Notes under the pieces: generated by a model
Databases searched by the model: none
Told to the model about the DNA's origin: nothing
Seen by the model: only the letters and a program-made list of their open reading frames with translations
In this document: in pieces, positions 48,986 to 56,687 of the stretch
Layout of the letters: each line of letters starts with the position of its first letter
How positions within the stretch are numbered: the first letter of the stretch is position 1
Translations under genes and position numbers: made by a program
Assembly: GCF_001723355.1 (NCBI RefSeq)
Contig: NZ_LPWE01000011.1
Location: 310,001 to 374,000 of the forward strand
Source of the DNA: Methyloceanibacter stevinii
GTDB taxonomy: Bacteria > Pseudomonadota > Alphaproteobacteria > Rhizobiales > Methyloligellaceae
Length of the DNA: 64,000 nt
Direction: 5' to 3'

Positions 48986-49562
48986 GATTCCTCCGATTTG
49001 TTTTGTTTGGGCGTCCGATCCTTTTCTTACCGAAGCGCGCGGGCGGTGAACAGCCCCGCCGGGGTGCGCGGTCCGAGGCTTTCCGGCGCGCCAAGGACCG
49101 CATCAGACGGCGTCCTACTTTAGGCTTCTAGACCGGCCGGTATGGTCCGGGGTAGAGCGTGGGGCGGAATTGCCGAACTCTCGCGTAAACGGCAGCCGGT
49201 TTTGTGACGATGTTGGCCGGGCTTTGGCGCCCTACGGCGACGGGTCGTGGCGGGATCGGGGAGGGGGCTCGACGACAGTGCGACTTGTTATCAATTGCAT
49301 GGATATAGCCCTGGAAACCCTCTCTGGACGTGCTATCAGCAGCGGGACTTCACACGCGGCACGGCGCCGGGCGCGACCCGGCGGAGCATCCAATGCCCGT
49401 AGTTTCAACGACTTGGATGGACAAGGTCGTTGCCGGGCCCTGTTGCCGCGTAAAGCCCCTCGGTACATCCAGGCCGGATGCGACGCGGGGAGCGTCGGGT
49501 TTGACTAGGACGGCGGCGCTGGACTGGCCGGCCGTTCAAAGAGCTTAGGAGAGAGCGTTTCT
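48986..49562. other. 577-bp intergenic region upstream of ppa
   Basis: Short open frames exist (for example 49170-49508) but lack ribosome sites, known domains or plausible composition. The region must contain the promoters of ppa and of the Cys-repeat gene. The ppa ribosome site TAGGAGAGAG lies at 49546-49555. I see no strong hairpin. Confidence 0.55.
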
Positions 49563-50093
49563 ATGGATATCCCTCACATTCCGGTCGGCGATAATCCGCC
49601 CCACGAAGTCAATGTTATCATCGAGATTCCGCAAGGCGGATCGCCGGTGAAGTACGAAGTCGACAAGAAGTCGGGCGCGCTTTTCGTCGACCGCTTCCTG
49701 CACACGGCGATGTTCTATCCGGCGAACTACGGCTTCATCCCGCACACGCTCTCCGAAGACGGAGATCCCGTCGACTGCATCGTGATCACGCCGACGCCCG
49801 TGGCGCCGGGGGCGGTCATTCGTGCACGTCCTGTCGGTGCGCTTCTCATGGAGGATGAGGCCGGGATCGACGAAAAGATCATCGCCGTCCCGATCGACGA
49901 ACTCCATCCGTACTACAAGCGGGTGTCGAGCTATCGCGACCTTCCCGAGATTCTCGTCGAGCAGATCGGCCATTTCTTCGAGCACTACAAGGACCTGGAA
50001 CCGGGCAAATGGGTCAAGGTCGTGCGCTGGGCCGAGGTTGGCGAGGCAGGCGAGTTGATCCGTACCGGAATTGAGCGCAACGCGGAAGCCTAG
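49563..50093 (+). CDS. ppa: inorganic pyrophosphatase
   Basis: Ppa splits pyrophosphate to phosphate, driving biosynthetic reactions. The 176-aa protein is the soluble family I type, with [45 protein letters not shown], the metal-binding signature [11 protein letters not shown] and [11 protein letters not shown]. The frame is intact and preceded by TAGGAGAGAG. A FixK-type box follows 15 bp downstream and probably belongs to the next gene. Confidence 0.96.
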   Translation: MDIPHIPVGDNPPHEVNVIIEIPQGGSPVKYEVDKKSGALFVDRFLHTAMFYPANYGFIPHTLSEDGDPVDCIVITPTPVAPGAVIRARPVGALLMEDEAGIDEKIIAVPIDELHPYYKRVSSYRDLPEILVEQIGHFFEHYKDLEPGKWVKVVRWAEVGEAGELIRTGIERNAEA

Positions 50094-50108
50094 GGGCGTC
50101 CGGATCGC

Positions 50109-50122
50109 TTGATCCAACTCAA
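50109..50122 (+). promoter_or_regulatory. FixK/Fnr-type box upstream of the DUF6455 gene
   Basis: TTGATCCAACTCAA fits TTG(A/C)-N6-TCAA exactly. It lies about 73 bp before the ATG of the DUF6455 gene. One half, TTGATCCA, also occurs on the reverse strand of the ccoN box. Confidence 0.6.
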
Positions 50123-50194
50123 GGTGGCGGCCTTCCCTCTGTCGTCCAGTACCCGGACAGCGCGAGATCGATCCGCGCAGCCCGGGGGAACGTC

Positions 50195-50445
50195 ATGACC
50201 GATCCAAAGCCTGAACTCGCCGGCTTCCACCGTCAGGTCCTCATGGAGGACATGATGGAGACCGTCGGCGTGGAGCAATTCGACGTCGTCGATCTCGACG
50301 GCGGCAATCCTACATCCGCGCGCGTGCGAATTGTCATGCCTGCGAATGTAAGGACGCGTGCACGACTTGGCTCGCCGCCCACACCGCAGGCGACCCGCAA
50401 CCGTTCTGTCCGAACGCCACCCTGTTCCAGGCCGTCAAGAGCTAG
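50195..50445 (+). CDS. DUF6455-type Cys-rich small protein (one frameshift)
   Basis: The product begins MTDPKPELAGFHRQVLMEDMMETVGVEQFDVVDLDGG. One base missing near 50309 hides the conserved end: YIRARANCHACECKDACTTWL, then AHTAGDPQPFCPNATLFQAVKS, stopping at TAG 50443-50445 (about 83 aa). The four-Cys pattern CxxCxCxxxC with a following Trp and the late FCPN are the marks of DUF6455, a proteobacterial family of unknown function that could bind metal. A FixK-type box lies upstream. Confidence 0.7.
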
Positions 50446-50601
50446 CCCAGACAGCGTGGTGGCGTGCGGGCCGGTCGGGGAAACGGTCAAACGTGTGCCC
50501 GGGCAGTAGGGTCTGTTTCAGTATTGTGAAAAAACGGGCGTGCGTCGCTGTCGCACGATGGTAATATCCCCCCGGGAATAGACTTGGGCACTCGGGCCTC
50601 A

Positions 50602-50613
50602 CAATACGTATTG
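50602..50613. promoter_or_regulatory. perfect 12-bp palindrome CAATACGTATTG
   Basis: This exact palindrome lies 2 bp before ATG 50616 of the diguanylate cyclase gene, over the place where a ribosome site would be, or about 23 bp before the alternative ATG at 50637. It could be an operator or a 5' mRNA hairpin. Confidence 0.45.
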
Positions 50614-50615
50614 GT

Positions 50616-51883
50616 ATGTATCTCGACTTGGTAACAATGTCGGCCGCAGACATTGCTGTGGCCGCGATCCTCGCTGGCATGTTGCTGCTCACCTGGGGCC
50701 GCGACGGCTGGTCGCTTGAGGCTGCGCCGCGCTTCGTCGGCTCGTGGGGCCTCGCGGTGTTGGTTTTCAGCCTGGGCGGTGCGGCCATGCTCTGGTCCAT
50801 CACATCGGGTTACACCGGCGGCGTGGTGCTCGGGGCGAGCCTTGCCACCCTGGCGTGGGGCATGAAATGGCATGCCGTGCGGCGCTTTGCGGGGCGCCCG
50901 TCGGCGCCGTTCCTGATCCTGCTGGGTCCGGCAGCCTTTCTGCTTTCGGTGCTCTTGGGGCTTGCGACCTCGACGGACGATCGCTTCGTGGTCGTTTGCT
51001 CGATCTTGGCCGCCTATGGGTTTGCGGCGGCATTTGAGCTGAGACGGATGCCCGATGCATCCCAGTCTTGGCCCGCCATCGCGCTCTTGGTGCTCGCCAG
51101 TGCCTTGTACGTCTCCTGGATCCCGGTCGCCGTCACGGTACCGCTCGAGTCCATTTCCGCGGCGATGACCAGCAAATGGCTTCCCTTTGTCGTGCTCGCG
51201 ACCCTGCTGCTCCGTGTTGCGCTGGCCTTCATGGTCTTGTCCATGGCGAAGGAACGCGACGAGGAGGAGCAGCGGCGCAATGCGCTGACGGACAGTCTCA
51301 CCGGGTTGCCGAACCGGCGGGCCCTGTTTGAGATTGCGGAGACGGTCGTGGAGCGGCGCATGCACGGCGGCGGCACGCCGGTCTCGCTCATCATCGCGGA
51401 TCTAGACTACTTCAAGGACACGAACGACACCTTCGGCCATACGGTCGGCGACGAGGTGCTGCGCCTCTTTGCCAAGGTTGCGCAGCTGAGCCTCGAGGAG
51501 AGCCACGTCATCGGTCGCTCGGCGGCGAGGAGTTCGCGGCCATTTTGCCGGGTGTCGGTGCCGAGGAAGCGGTCGAAGCGGCCGAGCGTCTGCGGGCGCG
51601 TTTCGCCGAGTCCGGCGGCTTCGTGAGCGGCCTTCCGGTTGGCGCCACGGTGAGTATCGGCGTGACCGCCGACCGGCAAGTCGACTCGGGGCTCTCAAGC
51701 CTCTTCCGCCGCGCGGATGCGGCCCTGTATGCCGCCAAGAGCGCGGGCCGGAACCGGGTCGTGTTCATCGGCTCCGACGACACGGTCGTGCCGGTCGGCG
51801 AAGGGCGCGTCGTGCGTACTTCTCCAACACGGCTCTTTGCTAGGCCCGGTCTGTTGGAGTTCTCGCAGGTGCGGCCCGCCTGA
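50616..51883 (+). CDS. membrane-bound GGDEF diguanylate cyclase (frameshift in the active-site motif)
   Basis: The N-terminal half has about six membrane helices (from VAAILAGMLLLTWG to LATLLLRVALAFMVLSMA). The GGDEF domain has DSLTGLPNRRALFE, SLIIADLDYFKDTNDTFGHTVGDEVL, and, once a G missing near 51521 is restored, GRSGGEEFAAILPG. It continues ATVSIGVTADR and LFRRADAALYAAKSAGRNRVV. The corrected protein is about 423 aa with an intact GGEEF motif, so it should make c-di-GMP. No ribosome site is clear; ATG 50637 is a possible start. Confidence 0.87.
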
Positions 51884-52021
51884 CGCTATCCGCCGCAGTC
51901 CCACCGGCCGTGTGGCGGTCGATCCGCGCGGGCCGCACATGTACCTTCCTGTCACGCAAGGCTAGAATAATCACCACAAACGGCATCGGCGTGCCGCTAC
52001 CGTTCGCACTGGGAGGGGATT

Positions 52022-53579
52022 GTGTCCGGAGAGACCCCGGCGAGTGACGCAAAGGAAATCGAGCTCAAGCTCGTCTTCGACCCCGAGCACGCCTCGGCCG
52101 TGTTGGCGCACCCCCTCCTGGCGGCAGGAGATGGCGGGCCGCCTGGGCAGCGCGTTCTTGAATCGAAAGAGCGCGAGCTTCTCTCCGTTTATTACGACAC
52201 GCCGGACGATCTTCTGAGAAAAGCGGGCGTCTTCTTGCGAGTGCGCAGTACCGGCACGGGCTATGTCCAGACCATCAAGACCGCGCGCGCCGAGAGCGAG
52301 TTCTTGGAACGGAGCGAGTGGGAATGCGATCTGCCGACGAAAAGCTACGACCTGTCGGCAGCCGCGGGAACGGCTCTCGAGCCGCTGCTCAGCGACGCGG
52401 TGCGCGAAGGCCTCGGCCCGCGTTTCGAGACCCGGTTTTTGCGGCGGACATTTCTGATCGACGACGGCGGGAGTCTGATCGAGGTGGCGGTCGATCAGGG
52501 CGATATCGTCGCCGGTGAGGCGAGGGCGCGTGTTTGCGAGCTGGAACTCGAACTGAAGTCCGGGACCGCGGCCGTCTTGTTTGGACTGGCGAAGCGCCTC
52601 GCCGAAACCGTGCCGTTGACTCTCAGTGTCAAGACCAAGGCGGAACGCGGTTTCGATCTCCTCGACGGCGGCGAGCCCGAATTCGAAAAGGCACTCCCTG
52701 TCGACATCCCGCCCGATGAGACCTGTGCGAACGCATTCCGCATCGCCGCGCGCAATTGCTTGCGACAAGTGCTCGCGAACTTGCACGGAACCCGCGAGGG
52801 CAAAGCCGAGGCGTTGCACCAGATGCGCGTTGGGCTCCGGCGCATGCGGGCAGCAGTGCTGCTGTTCGGAGAGGTCGTCGACAGCCCGCAGCGTCCCCGA
52901 ATTGCCGCCGAGCTCAAATGGATCGCCAGCCACCTCGGCACCGCCCGCGACCTCGACGTGTTCAGCTCCGACATCGTGGCGCCGCATCGCGCGGAATATC
53001 CTGACGATCCGGGATGGAAGGCCGTCGAGGATCGTGTGCGGGAAGCGCGGGCGCAGGCCCAAAGAGCGGCCGTCGAAGCAACCGGTTCGGCGCGCTTCCG
53101 CATGGCGCTTCTGGATCTCGGGGCGTGGATCGAGTTCGGCGATTGGACCCACAGCGACAACCCGCTCGCTGGAAAGCCCGTCGCGGACTATGCTTCGGCG
53201 AAGCTATCGCGCTGCGCCGAAGCGTGGTGAAGAAGGGGAAGGGCCTGCCGAAGCTGAGCGTGGCCGAGCGCCACAGGGTGCGCATCCATGCCAAGCGGAT
53301 GCGGTACGGAAGCGAATTTTTCAGCGCGACGTTTCCGGGCAAGAGACAAGCCAAGAGGTGCCGGAAATCCCTCGCGGCGCTGGAGCTGCTGCAAGACTCG
53401 CTCGGGACGCTCAACGATATCGCCAACCGGCAGACGATCTTCAACATCGGCGGCGCCGGGCATGAGTCCGGGACGATGCCCATGCCGAAAGTGGATCCCG
53501 GCGAAGAGAAGGCTCTGATGAAAACGGCGAAGCACGCTTATGCGCGCTTCGCGACGTCAAACCCTTTTGGAAGGCCTAG
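52022..53579 (+). CDS. CYTH-CHAD domain protein (two frameshifts)
   Basis: The CYTH (triphosphate tunnel) domain starts with the ExExK-type motif AKEIELKLVF and includes YYDTPDDLLRKAGVFLRVR and VQTIKTA. The CHAD helical domain follows, with EALHQMRVGLRRMRAAVLLF and LGTARDLDVF. Breaks near 53224 and 53551 hide RIHAKRMRYGSEFF and the likely end VKPFWKA at TAG 53577-53579. About 519 aa. CYTH-CHAD proteins act on or bind polyphosphate (family knowledge). Starts at GTG 52022 after GGGAGGGG. Confidence 0.88.
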
Positions 53580-53961
53580 GCGGATTACTCCGCAGGCGGA
53601 ACGGCGCGTCGCGGGCGGCCGGGTGATTCTTCACATCACCGCGCATCCGGCGCGCATGATCTTCGAGCTGGCGTTCTGCTGCGTTGAACGCATCGCGAAC
53701 CGCGAGATAGACATCCTCGTGGGCATGGTCGAGCGGTTTCGCCCGATCCACGACAAGGTCCTTTCCGGGGACGCTGATGTCGATGTGAACGCTGTAGAGC
53801 TTTCCCTTGTGGTGATGTCGGTGAGGGGCTTCGACCACGACCGTGCAGCCGATAATCCGGTTGTAGAGCCGGCCGAGCTTGGCGGCCTTTTCGCGGATTC
53901 GCGTTTCGACTGCCTCAGAGGGATCCATATTGCGGAAGCTGATATCCAAGGGAAATTCCAT
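53557..53961 (-). CDS. ribosome hibernation-promoting factor (HPF/RaiA-like)
   Basis: The product MEFPLDISFRNMDPSEAVETRIREKAAKLGRLYNRIIGCTVVVEAPHRHHHKGK has the HPF/RaiA fold pattern, with YSVHIDISVPGKDLVVDRAK and DVYLAVRDAFNAAERQLEDHARRMRGDVKNH. HPF proteins park ribosomes as inactive 100S or 70S forms. As read, the 134-aa frame overlaps the CYTH-CHAD gene end by 23 bp. A missing base near 53610 would instead end it as RAVPPAE at 53585. The lack of the long-form C-terminal domain marks a short type. Divergent from usp over a FixK-type box. Confidence 0.82.
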   Translation of the reverse strand: MEFPLDISFRNMDPSEAVETRIREKAAKLGRLYNRIIGCTVVVEAPHRHHHKGKLYSVHIDISVPGKDLVVDRAKPLDHAHEDVYLAVRDAFNAAERQLEDHARRMRGDVKNHPAARDAPFRLRSNPPRPSKRV

Positions 53962-54045
53962 AAAGCGCCTCCTTACTGCGTCTCAATTCTGCAAACGATG
54001 TCACCTATTTTGCTCCCAAATGTGGAGAAAAGGCGAGCGTCTTGT

Positions 54046-54059
54046 TTGCGTTGAGTCAA
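54046..54059. promoter_or_regulatory. FixK/Fnr-type box between hpf-like and usp genes
   Basis: TTGCGTTGAGTCAA fits TTG(A/C)-N6-TCAA exactly. It lies about 64 bp from the usp start and about 84 bp from the hpf-like start, so one site could serve both promoters. Stress proteins of these classes belong to FixK/Fnr regulons in several alphaproteobacteria (general knowledge). Confidence 0.65.
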
Positions 54060-54123
54060 AGCGCCGATACGGTGCGGCGGACAGCGTGTACAACTAGCCG
54101 AACGGAGTATTTCGAGGTCCGTC

Positions 54124-54949
54124 ATGAAGCCCACACGAGTGCTACTTCCCATCAATTCGAAAGGAACGACGGCCACCTGTTCCGACGTGGCTTTCGGGCT
54201 TGCGCGGCGTTTCGAGGCCGAGCTTGAGGTCTTGCATCCCTGTCCGCCGCCGTCGCAACGCTTGCCCTATGCGACGGAGCTCAGCCCCGTCTATTTCGAA
54301 GCCTATCTGGACGTGTCCCGGAAGCAGGTCGAGTACGAGGAAAAGCAGGCGGTTGCCTGGTTCGAAAAGGCTGCGGCCAAGTGGGACGACGTCGAATCGC
54401 AATTGCTTACCGTCGAAGGCTCGTGGGGCCGGCGATTGCACAGCGGGCGAAGACCGCGGACTTCAGCGTGTTGCCGACCGTCTCGGCGGCCGACGACGAG
54501 ATGTTTGGAGAAGCCCGGGACGCCGCCCTGTTCTCATCGGGGCGCCCGGCGCTGTTCGTTCCGGACGAGGCGAGTGACCATGTCGGCGAGACGGTCGTCA
54601 TCGCCTGGAAGGACTCCGTCGAATCCGCCCGCGCCGTTGCCGCGGCCGCGCCGTTTCTCGAAGGAGCGCGGCGGGTCCGGCTGATCAGTCTTGTTCCCGA
54701 TGGCGAACCCGAAGACGAGACGGCCACGGCCATGGCCAACTATCTGAAAGCGGCATGCCTGCCGGTCGAGTTGCGTCGGCCCCGCTGGGCACGCGGGACG
54801 TCGGCGATGCCATCCTCGAGGAGGCGGGATCCGGCGTTCTGCTCGTCATGGGCGGATATGGCCGCTGGCGCTGGCAGGAATGGGTGTTCGGCGGCGCGAC
54901 CGATCACGTGCTGCGCAACACCGACGTTGCCGTCTTGATGAGCCATTAG
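54124..54949 (+). CDS. universal stress protein, tandem Usp domains (two frameshifts)
   Basis: The chain begins MKPTRVLLPINSKGTTATCSDVAFGLARRFEAELEVLH. After a break near 54424 it continues VGPAIAQRAKTADFSVLP and a second-half start ETVVIAWKDSVESARAVAAAAPFLEGA. After a break near 54779 it ends GDAILEEAGSGVLLVMGGYGRWRWQEWVFGGATDHVLRNTDVAVLMSH, where GGYG...FGGATDHVL is the Usp nucleotide-binding pattern. About 275 aa, the two-domain form. Both breaks are one missing G. It is divergent from the hpf-like gene over a FixK-type box. Confidence 0.87.
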
Positions 54950-55018
54950 ACGAGCCGCGAGCGGCCCGTCCGGCGCAGGCTTGGAAGGCACATGACGGAC
55001 ACGTAGAAACTGACGCGC

Positions 55019-55054
55019 AAAAAAAAAGGGCGCGCGCCTTCCGGCCTCGCGCCC
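55019..55054 (-). terminator. intrinsic terminator of the first secreted repeat protein gene
   Basis: GGGCGCG (55028-55034) pairs with CGCGCCC (55048-55054), with an inner GCC-ttcc-GGC stem. On the minus strand the hairpin is followed by nine T (complement of 55019-55027). It lies 33 bp after the stop at 55088. Confidence 0.85.
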
Positions 55055-55087
55055 CATATCGTTCTGAGAGCGAACGGCGATGGAAGC

Positions 55088-55569
55088 CTACTGAGCGCTC
55101 TCGCCCATGCCCATCGCGTCTTTGGTCATTTCCTTGCCCATATCGACCGCAGAGTCGGAGCCTTCCTTCGCCATGCCGGCAGCGCCTTCGACGGCGCTAT
55201 CCATCATGCCGCCGGCGGCTTCGCCCATGCCCATGGCGTCCTTGGACATTTCCTTGCCCATGTCGACCGCGCCGCGACCGGCGTCCTTGGCCATGTCGGC
55301 CGCACCCTCGACGGCGCTTCGGTCATGCTGCCGCGCCTGAAGCCGGCATTCTCCGCGGCGCCGGTTGCACCTTCCACGGCGTTCTCCGTGGCCTGTCCAG
55401 CCGTGTCGGCGGCGCCTTCGGCGCTGTCCGCTGCCTTATCGGCGGCGTCTTCGGAGAGTCCGAGGGCACCCTTGATGGTGTCCAGCCAGCTCTCCTCGGC
55501 GTGCGCCGTTCCGAGGCCGAGGCCAATCGTCAGCGCAAGCGCGACGCAAGCCTTTTGGGTGATCGTCAT
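55088..55569 (-). CDS. secreted Ala/Met/Gly-rich repeat protein (one frameshift)
   Basis: A signal peptide (ACVALALTIGLGLGTAHA) is followed by EESWLDTIKGALGLSEDAAD and an Ala/Asp/Glu-rich helical repeat region. After a base restored near 55316 the chain carries two copies of a unit, AVDMGKEMSKDAMGMGEAA and AVDMGKEMTKDAMGMGESA, each joined by a VEGAA-type link. About 160 aa. The 11-residue-like amphipathic repeats recall LEA-type stress proteins. It has its own terminator and is a likely paralogue of the next upstream gene. Function unknown. Confidence 0.6.
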
Positions 55570-55629
55570 TGGTTTCGTCTCCCTGTCTTGAAGTCCCGAA
55601 GTCTTGAAGTTCCGTAGTCTCGTAGTCCC

Positions 55630-55706
55630 TTGCCGCCGTGTGTGGCGGCAATCGCGACATGCCGAATCGACCGGGGTGTGCGATGGACCCCATCACACAC
55701 CCCGGT
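55630..55706. repeat. two strong adjacent hairpins between the secreted repeat genes
   Basis: TTGCCGCC-N6-GGCGGCAA (55630-55651) is a perfect 8-bp stem. Next to it, ACCGGGGTGTG plus CGATGG (55670-55686) pairs with 55690-55706 in a 17-bp stem with one mismatch and a 3-nt loop. The second lies 27 bp after the stop of the gene at 55733 on the minus strand. Neither has a T-run, so a transcript-processing or stabilising role is as likely as termination. Confidence 0.7.
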
Positions 55707-55732
55707 TGCGCATTGCAAAGATAATCGATGGG

Positions 55733-56149
55733 CTAGTTGCCGCCGCCGACGACGCCGTCCACGGCGCCCTTGGTCATTTTGGCTGCGCCGCCGACAACAC
55801 CGGCGGCTCCGCCGACGACGTTCTTGCCGGCTTTGACAGCACCTTCACCGACGCCCTTCGCGACGCCGACCGTGCCGCCCACGGCGCTCTTACCCACTTC
55901 GCCGGCGCCCTTGACCGGATTCTTGGTCATTTCGGCAGCGCCCTTGGCCATGCCGCCGACACCTTCGACGGCGCTCTTGCCCGCGTCGACCGCGCCTTCA
56001 CCGGCCCCTTTGGCGGCGCCGACAGTGCCTTGGGCCGCGCCGTCGGTCATTGCCTCCGCGCCGTCCTTGACGTCGCCGGCCTGCGCGGCGGCAACCCCGA
56101 GAAGCAGCATGAAAGCCGTCGTGGTGCCTGCAATTTTGGTGAAAGTCAT
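55733..56149 (-). CDS. secreted Gly/Ala/Lys-rich repeat protein
   Basis: A signal peptide (TTTAFMLLLGVAAAQA) is followed by 115 residues of short related units such as AAKGAGEGAVDAGKSAVEGVGG, MTKNPVKGAGEVGKSAVGG and VAKGVGEGAVKAGKNVVGG. The low-complexity, amphipathic repeats are LEA-like in look. 138 aa with an intact frame, unlike the downstream paralogue. No enzyme motif. It may be a periplasmic protective or structural protein (inference). Confidence 0.6.
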   Translation of the reverse strand: MTFTKIAGTTTAFMLLLGVAAAQAGDVKDGAEAMTDGAAQGTVGAAKGAGEGAVDAGKSAVEGVGGMAKGAAEMTKNPVKGAGEVGKSAVGGTVGVAKGVGEGAVKAGKNVVGGAAGVVGGAAKMTKGAVDGVVGGGN

Positions 56150-56687
56150 GAGCTTGGTCTCCTTAAGGTAGGCCCCCGAACGGGGCCAAATTCAACATCG
56201 CCACCCCCATATGGGAGCGGCTCTCGACCTTTCCAGCGGTATGGCGTGAAAGGACAAATGCCTCGGCATGCCCTGGCGGAAATGTCGCGGGCAGGTGCGG
56301 GGAAAACGGCCGAACGGCACGGAGGTTCCGTGTCGCAAATCGAAGCGGCGGCAAAAAGGCGAGGGTCAGGGTCTATGGCGATCGCGGGGAGGCCTGCCCC
56401 GGCAAAATCGCCCAATTGGAGGGGTATGTAGGCGACCTCCGGCTATGTCCCGGTTTTCCCAGTCTTGGTCGGGAACATCTTGCAATGCTATTACCACGAG
56501 TGGCATTGCTATTTGGCCACTTCGGGCGTGGACTGCGTAGGGCCTACCCGTGCGATTCCAATGCGTTACGCAGCGCGCTTGAGGCTGATAATAGGCGCAC
56601 CCGGGTACTTGCATAGGTAAGGCCGATGACAAGCCGCGAGGGTTCATTGCTTGTCCTGGTCCGCTGCACTGTGGAGACATACTGAAA
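56150..56687. other. 538-bp intergenic region upstream of the sensor kinase
   Basis: No supported gene. It has the inverted repeat GCAATGC (56482-56488) / GCATTGC (56503-56509) with CCAC-ga-GTGG inside, and TGCTATT occurs twice about 21 bp apart. It serves the divergent promoters of the secreted repeat gene and the kinase. GGAG near 56672 precedes the kinase GTG. Confidence 0.55.

Noticed and set aside
49170-49508. A 112-residue open frame before ppa
   Set aside because: No ribosome site, Arg/Gly-rich composition typical of GC-rich non-coding frames, no recognisable domain.
53014-54054. A 346-residue frame running from CYTH-CHAD across the hpf-like gene
   Set aside because: Only its first half carries CHAD sequence; the rest is antisense to the hpf-like gene and follows a likely frameshift.
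1-56149. Pseudogene calls for the frameshifted genes
   Set aside because: The breaks are single-base, mostly G or C losses, in many intact and core genes at once, with conserved sequence on both sides. Sequence error explains this better than decay.
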